Positions 44,535-53,163 of a DNA stretch of 64,000 nucleotides are shown here, one piece after another. The first letter of the stretch is position 1. Each line of letters opens with the position of its first letter. Origin of the DNA: Flavihumibacter petaseus NBRC 106054 (GTDB lineage Bacteria > Bacteroidota > Bacteroidia > Chitinophagales > Chitinophagaceae); contig NZ_BBWV01000004.1 of the NCBI RefSeq assembly GCF_000974785.1, forward strand, positions 186,001 to 250,000. The letters are read 5' to 3'. Below the pieces are notes generated by a model, which was given only the letters and a program-made list of their open reading frames with translations, was not told the DNA's origin and did not search any database. Made by a program: the position numbers and the translations under genes.

Positions 44535-45440
44535 ATGAATCCGTCACCCATCCTGGAACTGCAACAGGTCAGCAAATCCTATGGCCGCATAAAGGCGCTG
44601 AAGGCTATCGACCTGTGCATTCCGCCGGGGTCTGTATTCGGTATTTTGGGACCGAACGGCAGCGGCAAAACAACGTTGCTTAGCATCGTTCTTGATGTAC
44701 TCGCAGCCGACAAAGGCCGATATCTGTGGTTCGGGCAGGAAGGCGGGCCGGAAGTGCGCCGGAAGATTGGCTCCCTGCTGGAAACACCCAACTTCTATCA
44801 CTACCTCTCCGGTGAAGATAACCTCCGCGTCACCAGCAGTATCAGCGGTCGCGGACAGTCGCCGGAAGCCATTACCAAAGCGCTGCAGATCGTAAAGCTT
44901 GAAGAACGCCGTAAGAGCCGTTTTAGCACCTACAGTCTCGGTATGAAGCAGCGCCTGGCCATCGCCGCAGCGTTGCTTGGTGATCCCGCGGTGCTGGTAT
45001 TTGACGAGCCTACCAATGGCCTTGATCCTGTTGGGATAGCAGAGATCAGGGAACTAATACGGCAATTGCATGCTGCCGGACACACGATCATCATGGCCAG
45101 CCATCTGCTTGACGAAGTGGAAAAAGTCTGCAGCCATATGGCCATTCTTAAATCGGGACAAATCATCACAACCGGCTCGGTGGAAGAAGTACTAGCCGAC
45201 GAAGATATCGTGGAAGTATCCGCTGCCGACAACACGCAGCTTGCAGCTATACTGGATCATACTTCCGGTCTGAAGCGCCTCGAGAAAGAGCAGCAGGTAT
45301 TGCTGCTGTATTTCGAAAAGGGAATGGCGGATCCGGCAAAGATCAACCAGCTTGCCTGGGAGCGTGGTATCACACTAAAACACCTGTCAGTCCGCAAAAA
45401 AAGACTGGAGACCCGATTCTTTGAACTCACCAACAACTGA
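44535..45440 (+). CDS. ABC transporter ATP-binding protein
   Basis: The 301-residue ATPase has Walker A GPNGSGKTT (about 39-47), the signature YSLGMKQRL, Walker B VLVFDEPTNGLDP and the switch His in MASHLLDEVEKV. It has an additional C-terminal domain of about 80 residues, as in bacitracin-resistance or Nod-type exporters. It pairs with the permease gene that starts 1 bp downstream. The stop of the beta-oxidation gene is one base upstream, so transcription is shared; a link in function is not evident. Confidence 0.95.
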   Translation: MNPSPILELQQVSKSYGRIKALKAIDLCIPPGSVFGILGPNGSGKTTLLSIVLDVLAADKGRYLWFGQEGGPEVRRKIGSLLETPNFYHYLSGEDNLRVTSSISGRGQSPEAITKALQIVKLEERRKSRFSTYSLGMKQRLAIAAALLGDPAVLVFDEPTNGLDPVGIAEIRELIRQLHAAGHTIIMASHLLDEVEKVCSHMAILKSGQIITTGSVEEVLADEDIVEVSAADNTQLAAILDHTSGLKRLEKEQQVLLLYFEKGMADPAKINQLAWERGITLKHLSVRKKRLETRFFELTNN

Positions 45441-45441
45441 C

Positions 45442-46263
45442 ATGCGTAAACTGCTTTGGACCGAATGGTTGAAAATGCGCCGGTATCCTGCCTTCTGGCT
45501 GATGCTCGCGATCTGTATCCTGAGTTATCCCGGAATCAATTTTATCTTTCTCAGCATTTACCAGGATATTACTAAAAAAGACAGCATGGCCGCACAGGTA
45601 ACGGGAATGTTGTTGGGTGAACCCTTTTCTTTTCCTGAAGCCTGGCATACCATTGCATATTTTTCAAGCTGGTTCATCTTCATTCCTTCCATCCTGGTGA
45701 TCATGATCATCACCAATGAGTTCACCTACCGGACACATCGTCAGAACATCATTGACGGCTGGAGCAGGAAAGCATTCATAACAGCCAAGGCGCTTGATGT
45801 AATCCTGATTTCCCTGTTGCTGACGTTTATTTATTTCCTGGTGGCGCTGGTCATTGGCAACCAGAACAGTCCCGCTGATATTGCAGGCAAATGGTCCCAA
45901 ATGCAATATGCCGGTCTTTTTGCGCTGCAAACAACTTCACAGTTGTCACTTGCCTTCCTGACGGGTTTGCTGGTACGGAAAGCATTTATCGCAATGGGTC
46001 TTTTCCTTTTTTACGGCGTGATCTTCGAACCCGTGCTGGTTGGGTTATTCAAATACAAATGGTTCAAAAATGACATCGGCAGGTTTTTCCCTATGGAAAT
46101 TTCAGACCGTATCCTGACACCTCCGGCATTTATGATGCGATTCGATGAAAAAGCATTTGTAGCTGCCCAAAAAGCTGTCCCCTTTCACATAGCACTTTCA
46201 ATCGGCTTGTTGTTGCTGACCTGGGCGCTCATTTTTCTGATCTACCGGAAGCGGGACCTGTAA
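45442..46263 (+). CDS. ABC transporter permease, ABC-2 type
   Basis: The 273-residue protein has six membrane segments typical of ABC-2/NatB-type permeases, including WLMLAICILSYPGINF near the N-terminus and LSIGLLLLTWALIFLIY at the end, with a charged first loop. Together with the ATPase at 44535 it forms a likely exporter; substrate unknown. ATG 45442 is used; TTG 45421 would overlap the ATPase gene. Its 3' end overlaps the convergent epimerase gene by 35 bp. Confidence 0.88.
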   Translation: MRKLLWTEWLKMRRYPAFWLMLAICILSYPGINFIFLSIYQDITKKDSMAAQVTGMLLGEPFSFPEAWHTIAYFSSWFIFIPSILVIMIITNEFTYRTHRQNIIDGWSRKAFITAKALDVILISLLLTFIYFLVALVIGNQNSPADIAGKWSQMQYAGLFALQTTSQLSLAFLTGLLVRKAFIAMGLFLFYGVIFEPVLVGLFKYKWFKNDIGRFFPMEISDRILTPPAFMMRFDEKAFVAAQKAVPFHIALSIGLLLLTWALIFLIYRKRDL

Positions 46264-47188
46264 GATCGGTCAGCGCCTGTTTTATTTCAGGAAACCGGAA
46301 GACAAAACCGGCACCTGACAACTTTGCCGGACTGACAGTGCAGCTTTTCAGCACTTCGATACTCATTTCTCCCAGCACCAGTTTCAACACAAAAGAGGGA
46401 ATATGGAGCGGAAGAAAGAATCGTCCTCGTTGCAGTTTTGCTAATGTTAGGATGAGTTCGCGATTGGTTACGCATTGTTCCGTGACGGCGTTGTAGACAC
46501 CGTTGAACTGGGTATCTGAAAGTGCGGCACCGAACAGGCGGACAAGATCATCGATGTGAATCCAGCTGATCCGCTGATTTCCTTTGCCCAGGATCGCGCC
46601 GAGGCCGAACCGCAATGGTTTTTTGAATTCGGGCAATGCGCCGCCGGACGATGATAATACGATTCCAATTCTGAAAATAACCAGTCTTTTCCCCTGTGCG
46701 GCTGCTGGCCGAATAGATGCTTCCCAATCCCGGCAGGTAAATCCGAGAAAATCATTTTCCACAGGGTCGCTTTCCCGGAAAGGCCGGGTATTCGGAATGA
46801 CAGGATCAGGGCCGTACCAGCCGATGGCCGAAGCGCTGACAATGGTATCCACCTTATTGGGAATTTCTTTCAGGGCCCGGCAAATCAATTCACCCGCAAG
46901 GACGCGGCTGTTGCGGATCAGTCTTTTACGGGAGGGGGTCCAACGTTTTCCGGCAATATTGGCGCCGGCAAGGTGTACGATGTGATCGGCAGTGGAAATC
47001 GCTTCAGGATCAATGAACTGCTCATCCGGATTCCAGCGGTAGTAATGTATCCTTTCTCCCTCACCGGCAGGTTTGCGGGTACCGGATTTCCGGCTGAGGA
47101 TATTGATGGAATGTCCTTTTTCCAGCAGCCGCCGGGTTAGTGCCTGACCGATCATGCCGGTTCCTCCCGTAATGAGAATCGTTGCCAT
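46229..47188 (-). CDS. TIGR01777-type NAD-dependent epimerase/SDR protein
   Basis: The 319-residue product has an N-terminal Rossmann fold with ITGGTGMIGQALTRRLLEKG and a C-terminal DUF1731 segment (HIPSFVLKLVLGEMSIEVL then the SPAKL motif), as in TIGR01777/YfcH/SDR39U1 proteins. Substrate unknown. The ATG at 47188 puts the Rossmann motif at residues 5-15; the longer frame to 47224 is not needed. It is the first minus-strand gene downstream of the dcw cluster and is separated from ftsZ by a terminator and an 11-bp array. Confidence 0.93.
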   Translation of the reverse strand: MATILITGGTGMIGQALTRRLLEKGHSINILSRKSGTRKPAGEGERIHYYRWNPDEQFIDPEAISTADHIVHLAGANIAGKRWTPSRKRLIRNSRVLAGELICRALKEIPNKVDTIVSASAIGWYGPDPVIPNTRPFRESDPVENDFLGFTCRDWEASIRPAAAQGKRLVIFRIGIVLSSSGGALPEFKKPLRFGLGAILGKGNQRISWIHIDDLVRLFGAALSDTQFNGVYNAVTEQCVTNRELILTLAKLQRGRFFLPLHIPSFVLKLVLGEMSIEVLKSCTVSPAKLSGAGFVFRFPEIKQALTDLTGPASGRSEK

Positions 47189-47285
47189 ACTGAAAGTTAC
47201 GAAGGGTTTGCCATCCTGAAACAACAGCCTGGTTATCAGACAAGTATCATTAAACGCAACAATAACATTTCTCTGAAATCAGCAT

Positions 47286-47417
47286 CCAGCCTGCATTACA
47301 GGCTCAAACCAGGTACCAACCATGTTCCATATAAGTGCCGACCATAGGCAAAGTACCCTTTTTGCACATGGTTTGAACATGGTCTGCGCCTGGTCGGAAC
47401 CTGGTTGGCCAGGAGTT
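47286..47417. repeat. 11-bp phased degenerate repeat array, inverted halves (array C)
   Basis: Units start every 11 bp from 47286 to 47407. Those at 47308, 47319 and 47341 begin ACC(A)T/AGG; after 47352 the units at 47363, 47374, 47385 and 47396 carry the inverse core (A/C)TGGT(C/T) in constant phase. AGCCTG (47288-47293) and CAGGCT (47299-47304) give a perfect 6-bp hairpin at the left edge. The array lies between the ftsZ terminator and the epimerase promoter region, so it is outside both genes. No open reading frame is credible here. Confidence 0.7.
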
Positions 47418-47425
47418 GATATAGC

Positions 47426-47454
47426 AAAAAGGCCCCCCGCAGAAGCGGGGGGCC
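47426..47454 (-). terminator. Intrinsic terminator after ftsZ
   Basis: GGCCCCCCGC (47431-47440) pairs with GCGGGGGGCC (47445-47454) across a 4-nt loop. On the minus strand the stem is followed by TTTTT. It ends the dcw operon 64 bp past the ftsZ stop. Confidence 0.92.
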
Positions 47455-47517
47455 GGCTATCCTGGTAGGATAAACAACTAAAAACAAACAAGTTCTTGTA
47501 CGAAAGCACCTTCCCTC

Positions 47518-49467
47518 CTAGTCCGGTTTTTTACCGTCCAGGAAAGTGTTGATGGTGCTGATCTGTGTATTGTTCTGATCGTCCGTTTTCACCGTGTAAT
47601 TGCTGTAAAAGTTTTCAGCTGGTGAAACCGTGTTGTACAGTTCAAGATTGCGGCGGATATAGGCCGGCACAGTGTCAAACTCATTGTTGGGGTCTGCAGC
47701 ATTGATATTGAACGACAGATTACGTAATTTCTGTATTCTCTCAGCAGCTTTCCTTTTCTGTTCTTCCGCTTCGTCCGGCATAGCCGGTTCCTCAACTGGC
47801 GAACGAAAAGTCGGTTGAGTTGATGGTGCCCCTGGCTTATCCGCCGCGGGAGTTTCATCCTTGATCACCAACTGCATATCGAAAGCAGGATCCTCCGTCT
47901 TCTGTGGCATTGCCGGCAGTTGTTGATGGACAGGTTCGCTCACAGGTGTTATCGGCGTTTCGGCCGGTTCTGCATAAATATTGGAGGGCTTGGCCAAGTA
48001 TCCTCCGGATGCTGCAGACACCGGAGAATTATTTTCAGATAACTTGATTATGATTTTTTCTTCAGGAGGTACGGTCGAAAAGGCAGACGAATCTACACCC
48101 GCAACTGGTGAATTGGACGACAAGTTTTCAACAGTAGATTTACGATCGTAATCTTCCGAAAAGAACACCACTTTCGGTTGAGGCGCAGGCATTTCCGGTT
48201 CTACGAGACGGGGCTGCAACTCCTGTGGTAATTCTACTACCGGTGCTGGTGCAGGAGCAACCAAGGGCACTGCAGGTTTCTCCTGTACAGGTGCATTCAC
48301 TCCGTTGAAAATATTGTGTACGATGGTACCATTGGCGCCATATCCGGAATTGGCTGGCTTTTCCAGATGATCTGCACCAAAAGGCAATACAGACTGATCA
48401 TACGTCTTTGGCTCTTCTGCCTTCTGACCCAGGGTCATGAGGATCTTTTCTTCTTTTTTTACTTCCGGCAGTTTCACAGCTGACTTGCGGACAAACGGAT
48501 CGCGGTATTCAAAACCCGTAGCAATCAGGGTAATTCCGATCTCGTTGCCGAGCGTATTATCGTAACCAAGTCCAAGAATAACGTCGGTATCCTCACCAGC
48601 GTGGCTCAGCAGGTAATTCTGGATGATATCCACTTCATCCATGGTAAATTCATTTTCGCCTTCGGCAGAATTGATATTAATGAGGATCCACCTTGCGCCA
48701 CGGATATCGTTGTCATTCAGCAACGGAGAGTTGAGCGCCTCTTCAATTGCCACCTGTGCACGGTTTTCACCTGCTGCAGATGCATTACCCAGAATTGCCA
48801 CACCCCCGTTCCTCATAACGGTGCAAACATCGGCAAAGTCCACATTGATCTGGCCGGTGCTGCTGATCACATCAGTAATACACTTTGCTGCTGTAGCCAG
48901 TACATTATCTGCTTTCGCAAAGGCATCCTTCATTTTAAGATTGCCGTACTGATGACGCAGTTTGTCGTTGCTGATCACCAGAAGGGTGTCGACATTCTCC
49001 TTCAGTTTCTGGATACCGTCTTCAGCCTGGATCTGGCGCTTGCGGCCTTCATAGGAAAACGGTGTAGTCACGATCCCCACCGTGAGGATGCCGAGATCTT
49101 TGCAGATCTTCGAAATGATCGGAGCGCCACCGGTACCGGTACCGCCACCCATTCCGGCAGTGATGAACGCCATCTTGGTATTCACTTCCAGGATGCGTTT
49201 GATCTCTTCCAGGCTTTCCTCAGTGGCCTGCTTGCCAATCTCAGGATTTGCACCTGCCCCGAGGCCCTGCGTAAGGTGCGGCCCCAGTTGTATCTTATTC
49301 GGAACCTTACTCAGTGCAATTGCCTGCGCATCGGTATTACAAATAATGAAATTCACCCCGTCAATACTTTGACTGAACATGTGGTTGACCGCATTGCTGC
49401 CACCACCTCCTACTCCAATCACCTTGATGATGGATGACTTCTCCTTCGGTAAATCAAAGTGTATCAT
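47518..49467 (-). CDS. ftsZ: Cell division GTPase FtsZ
   Basis: FtsZ polymerises into the Z-ring that organises division. The 649-residue protein has the tubulin signature GGGTGTGGAP (about 107-116), the GTPase and C-terminal domains to about residue 330, then a very long Pro/Val/Glu-rich disordered linker (about 335-590) and a conserved tail with LRNLSFNINAADPNNEFDTVPAYIRRN. Bacteroidota FtsZ often have extended linkers, but this one nearly doubles the E. coli length. It is the last gene of the cluster, 45 bp after ftsA, with a strong terminator. Confidence 0.97.
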   Translation of the reverse strand: MIHFDLPKEKSSIIKVIGVGGGGSNAVNHMFSQSIDGVNFIICNTDAQAIALSKVPNKIQLGPHLTQGLGAGANPEIGKQATEESLEEIKRILEVNTKMAFITAGMGGGTGTGGAPIISKICKDLGILTVGIVTTPFSYEGRKRQIQAEDGIQKLKENVDTLLVISNDKLRHQYGNLKMKDAFAKADNVLATAAKCITDVISSTGQINVDFADVCTVMRNGGVAILGNASAAGENRAQVAIEEALNSPLLNDNDIRGARWILININSAEGENEFTMDEVDIIQNYLLSHAGEDTDVILGLGYDNTLGNEIGITLIATGFEYRDPFVRKSAVKLPEVKKEEKILMTLGQKAEEPKTYDQSVLPFGADHLEKPANSGYGANGTIVHNIFNGVNAPVQEKPAVPLVAPAPAPVVELPQELQPRLVEPEMPAPQPKVVFFSEDYDRKSTVENLSSNSPVAGVDSSAFSTVPPEEKIIIKLSENNSPVSAASGGYLAKPSNIYAEPAETPITPVSEPVHQQLPAMPQKTEDPAFDMQLVIKDETPAADKPGAPSTQPTFRSPVEEPAMPDEAEEQKRKAAERIQKLRNLSFNINAADPNNEFDTVPAYIRRNLELYNTVSPAENFYSNYTVKTDDQNNTQISTINTFLDGKKPD

Positions 49468-49512
49468 AACACGTGTTGTTTTTTTAGAATAATGGGTTGT
49501 TGTGTAAAGTCC

Positions 49513-50889
49513 TTATAAATGCTGATCCTCTTCCTCTTTGAAAAGGTCGATCAGATTGTCTTTGAATTTGCTCCAGAAACGGTTGATGCCGAGTTCTGAT
49601 TTACGGTTACTCACGGGGACGGGGGTATCTTCCACGGGAACGTTTTTTTCCACAGTGGCCGTTTTCTGCAATTCTCTGGGGATCTCTACGGGTCGGAAGT
49701 GACGTTCGAACTGTTTCCTGTTGCGCTCATAGTCGTCATATCCTTTCAGGATAAGACCGATACAGGTCGCATACATGGGCTTGGTCAGTTCGTCGATATG
49801 GCCGGAGGCGAGGTGTTCATTAGGGTATCCGATACGGGCATTCAGGCCTGTAACGTATTCAGTCAGCTGGATGAGGTGTTTCAGTTGAGAGCCGCCGCCG
49901 GTGAGTACGATACCGCCGTTCAGCATGCGATTGTCCATTCCAACCTGCTTCAGGTGATAGGTCACAAAGTCCATGATCTCACTCATGCGGGCCTGGATTA
50001 TGTTTGCCAGGTTCTTAACACTGATTTCCTTGGGCGGTAGTCCGCGCATGCCAGGAATGGTAATGAAAGCATTGGCCTTCGCCTCGTTGGAGAGGGCAGA
50101 ACCAAACTGCACTTTCATCTGCTCAGCCTGTGTTTTCAGTACGCCGAGGCCGGTCTTGATGTCGTTGGTGATATTCTCACCCCCGAAAGGAATAACTGCA
50201 GTATGCTTCAGAATTCCTTCATAAAAGACTGCGAGGTCAGTTGTACCACCACCGATATCGACGATAGCAACACCGGCTTCAATATCTTCCTGACCCATTA
50301 CTGCTGCTGCAGATGCCAGCGGCTGCAATACAAGGTCTTTGGTATGCAGGCCACTCTTTTCGACTGCACGGTTGATATTGCGAATAGCATTCTTGTCGCC
50401 AGTAATGATATGGAAGTTCGCACCGACTTTCACCCCGCCGTAACCAATCGGGTTGGGAATATTCTGAAAGTTATCAACTGTAAATTCCTGCGGAATTACA
50501 TCAATGATCTGATCACCGGCAGGGATATAGGTTTTGTACTGATCTGCTACCAGCTGGTCAATTTCACGTTGGGAGATTTCCTCTTCAGTTGTCTGCCGCA
50601 CGATATCGCCCCGGGTTTGCAGGCTTTTGATATGGTGGCCGGCGATGCCGACATAGACTTCACTGATTTCAAGGTTCGGATTGGAGGCATAGCAATTTTC
50701 CAATGCACAGGCGATTGCCTTGATGGTCTCATCGATGTTCAGCACCTGACCATGTTTTACTCCGCTGCTATTGGCACGACCAAAACCCAGGATCTCCAGC
50801 TTCCCAAATTCATTCTTTCGTCCTGCAATCGCCGCAATCTTTGTAGTACCGATGTCCAAACCTACAATGATGGGTTGTTCGTGATTCAT
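49513..50889 (-). CDS. ftsA: Cell division protein FtsA
   Basis: FtsA is the actin-like protein that anchors FtsZ to the membrane. The 458-residue product has the ATPase phosphate motifs DIGTTKIAAIAGR (about 11-23) and DIGGGTTDLAVF, the domain 1C (SHS2) region, and a C-terminal amphipathic helix RFWSKFKDNLIDLFKEEED that would bind the membrane. It follows ftsQ by 13 bp and precedes ftsZ. Confidence 0.97.
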   Translation of the reverse strand: MNHEQPIIVGLDIGTTKIAAIAGRKNEFGKLEILGFGRANSSGVKHGQVLNIDETIKAIACALENCYASNPNLEISEVYVGIAGHHIKSLQTRGDIVRQTTEEEISQREIDQLVADQYKTYIPAGDQIIDVIPQEFTVDNFQNIPNPIGYGGVKVGANFHIITGDKNAIRNINRAVEKSGLHTKDLVLQPLASAAAVMGQEDIEAGVAIVDIGGGTTDLAVFYEGILKHTAVIPFGGENITNDIKTGLGVLKTQAEQMKVQFGSALSNEAKANAFITIPGMRGLPPKEISVKNLANIIQARMSEIMDFVTYHLKQVGMDNRMLNGGIVLTGGGSQLKHLIQLTEYVTGLNARIGYPNEHLASGHIDELTKPMYATCIGLILKGYDDYERNRKQFERHFRPVEIPRELQKTATVEKNVPVEDTPVPVSNRKSELGINRFWSKFKDNLIDLFKEEEDQHL

Positions 50890-50902
50890 AAACCTGTTTA
50901 TT

Positions 50903-51775
50903 TTAGTTGTTTAGAGTGCTGCTGTTACTAACCGCTAAAGGTGGCGCAGGCGATTGGCCCAGCCCTATTTTTTTATCCACTGATGTGGATATTGGTCCGT
51001 CTTTTTCACCGACGATCTGCTTCTCAAATTGAACACTGACAGAACGATAATAATCGATTCCGGTTTTGGTCAGTACATCCCGGTAAAAAATGGCGAGCCG
51101 TTGAAATTTATCTTCCACATTCTCCCCGTTTCCGAAGTGAATAATATGCCTTCCCACAAGGGGCACCATATCAAAGTTGCCGTCTGCACCGAGATCGATC
51201 TGTGTGATCTGTGCGCCCCAGAAAGCATCACTTCCCAACTTTTCACTGATCGCTTTGATACCGGTCAGCAATATGCTGTCTTCCGCATTTTTTAGCTTCA
51301 GCTTATCGGGCATCCCGGTAAATACAGGCAGTCGCATGGCTGGCTTACCCATACCCAGCGGCAGATACTTTCCTGTGCTGTCCACATAGAAGGTGTTGCC
51401 GAGTGTAGTGAATATCCGCGCCACAGGTTTTCTTTCGGTAACCCTAACCTGCAAAACACCTTCTTTATCGATAAACAATTCTGCGTGCTGCACCCAGGTA
51501 TTGCTGTTGAGCTTTCTTTCGAGAGCAATCAGGTCAATTGCCGCAACCGGTTTACCCACAAACTGTTTGGGTCCGGTACTCCCCATCATGCTCCAGATAT
51601 CCGACTTCAGCAGAAATGAAGGGCCTTTGCCGACTACGGCAATATTGACAGATTCGCAGTGCGCGGCATTGCTTTTCCTGATCGCTGCAACCAATACCAA
51701 GATCACACCGGCTCCAACGAACATCCATAGGATGGCCAGCAGTACCTTTCTGATATTGATGCGCGGTTTTACCAT
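50903..51775 (-). CDS. ftsQ: Cell division protein FtsQ
   Basis: FtsQ links the early and late divisome. The 290-residue protein has a short cytosolic start, a membrane helix (about 10-30, VLLAILWMFVGAGVILVLV), and a periplasmic part with the POTRA-like segment (SFLLKSDIWSMMG) and the FtsQ domain (VRVTERKPVARIF and DSTGKYLPLG). Sequence similarity to E. coli FtsQ is low, as usual; assignment also uses its place between murC and ftsA. It overlaps murC by 7 bp. Confidence 0.92.
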   Translation of the reverse strand: MVKPRINIRKVLLAILWMFVGAGVILVLVAAIRKSNAAHCESVNIAVVGKGPSFLLKSDIWSMMGSTGPKQFVGKPVAAIDLIALERKLNSNTWVQHAELFIDKEGVLQVRVTERKPVARIFTTLGNTFYVDSTGKYLPLGMGKPAMRLPVFTGMPDKLKLKNAEDSILLTGIKAISEKLGSDAFWGAQITQIDLGADGNFDMVPLVGRHIIHFGNGENVEDKFQRLAIFYRDVLTKTGIDYYRSVSVQFEKQIVGEKDGPISTSVDKKIGLGQSPAPPLAVSNSSTLNN

Positions 51776-53163
51776 TTATCGTTGATCAGTGTTTCGATCG
51801 GATGAACCAATGTATCGATATCGCCGGCTCCCGCGGTGATCAGGAGTCCCCTGAAATCAGGGCGGATAGCAGGCAGAAATTTATCCTTAATGTATTGCAG
51901 CACAGCGTCCTTGTCCATCAGCTGTTTCTCCGATATCCGGAGCCGTTCGAGTATCATTTCGCTCGTCACACCCGGGATGGGCAGCTCCCGTGCAGGATAG
52001 ATCGGGAGCAGGATCACTTCATCTGCGAGATCGAGACTGGCAGCGAAACCATCGGCGAGGTCGCGCGTGCGGGTAAACAGGTGTGGCTGAAAGATGATGG
52101 TGCATTTCCTTTCCGGAAAGAGCGTTCTTGCACCTTTGAGTAAGGCTTTCAGTTCTTCCGGATGATGTGCATAGTCATCGATATAAACCAGTTCGCTGTT
52201 CTTTACCACATACTCAAAACGGCGCTTGACTCCTTTAAAAGCGGCGATGGCAGCCTTGATGGCACTTTCTTCTATACCGAGCTGGTGCGCAATGGCAATG
52301 GCAACCAGGGCGTTTTCCACATTGTGCAGCCCGCCCATATGCAGGTCGAATCCGTTCAATACTGCACCGGGAAGCACCACATCGAACCGGTAAGATCCGT
52401 CGTGCATGCTGATATTCACAGCATATATATCGGCGGCATCATTCTGAAGACTGTAAGTAAGGTGGTTGGGAGCTTCCAGTGAACGGCCCCGGGGCAGGCC
52501 GAACTTGCTGAGCAGGGTACCGCCAGGCTTCAGCTTTTTGCTGAAATCGATAAATGCATCCTGCAGCGCTTCTTCTGTACCGTAGATATCGAGATGATCC
52601 GGATCCATTGAGCTGATCACGGCAATATCAGGATGCAGTTGAAGGAAGCTGCGGTCATATTCATCCGCTTCAATCACCGAAACATTCCGCGAGTCGCTCC
52701 AGAAATTGGTGTTATAGTTGACACTGATACCACCGAGAAATGCATTACAGCCATACCCTGTATAGCGCAATACATGTGCAGTCATGGTAGTAGTAGTCGT
52801 TTTACCGTGTGTACCTCCGATGCAGATATTGAAAGAACTCCGGCTGATCACACCAAGCACCTCACTTCTTTTCATGATGGTGGTACCAAGTTGCCGGAAA
52901 TGGTTCAATTCCTGGTGGGTCACAGGTACTGCAGGTGTATACACCACCAGATCAACATTCTGCGGAAGCAAACCAATGTCATCCACGAAGTGCACGGCAA
53001 TGCCTTCCTGCTGTAATGCATCCGTGAGGGGAGTCGGTGTTTTATCATAGCCACTCACCTTCTTTCCATAGGAATGGAAATAACGGGCCAGGGCGCTCAT
53101 ACCAATGCCGCCGATACCGATGAAATAAACGGTTTGTATGTCTTTAACTGATAACAATTCCAA
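51769..53163 (-). CDS. murC: UDP-N-acetylmuramate--L-alanine ligase MurC
   Basis: MurC adds L-alanine to UDP-MurNAc. The 464-residue protein has the N-terminal Rossmann start VYFIGIGGIGMSALARYFH, the Mur-ligase ATP loop GGTHGKTTTTTM (about 114-125), and the central and C-terminal domains with YIDDYAHHPEELKALLKGA, which is the expected signature. It overlaps murG by 20 bp and ftsQ by 7 bp, so these genes are translationally linked. Confidence 0.97.
   Translation of the reverse strand: MELLSVKDIQTVYFIGIGGIGMSALARYFHSYGKKVSGYDKTPTPLTDALQQEGIAVHFVDDIGLLPQNVDLVVYTPAVPVTHQELNHFRQLGTTIMKRSEVLGVISRSSFNICIGGTHGKTTTTTMTAHVLRYTGYGCNAFLGGISVNYNTNFWSDSRNVSVIEADEYDRSFLQLHPDIAVISSMDPDHLDIYGTEEALQDAFIDFSKKLKPGGTLLSKFGLPRGRSLEAPNHLTYSLQNDAADIYAVNISMHDGSYRFDVVLPGAVLNGFDLHMGGLHNVENALVAIAIAHQLGIEESAIKAAIAAFKGVKRRFEYVVKNSELVYIDDYAHHPEELKALLKGARTLFPERKCTIIFQPHLFTRTRDLADGFAASLDLADEVILLPIYPARELPIPGVTSEMILERLRISEKQLMDKDAVLQYIKDKFLPAIRPDFRGLLITAGAGDIDTLVHPIETLINDKW

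Noticed and set aside
47189-47517. CRISPR array in the ftsZ-epimerase gap
   Set aside because: Units are 11 bp, degenerate and without spacers, and no cas gene is present.
48601-49437. 278-residue plus-strand frame within ftsZ
   Set aside because: Antisense to the conserved GTPase domain of ftsZ; no homology recognised.
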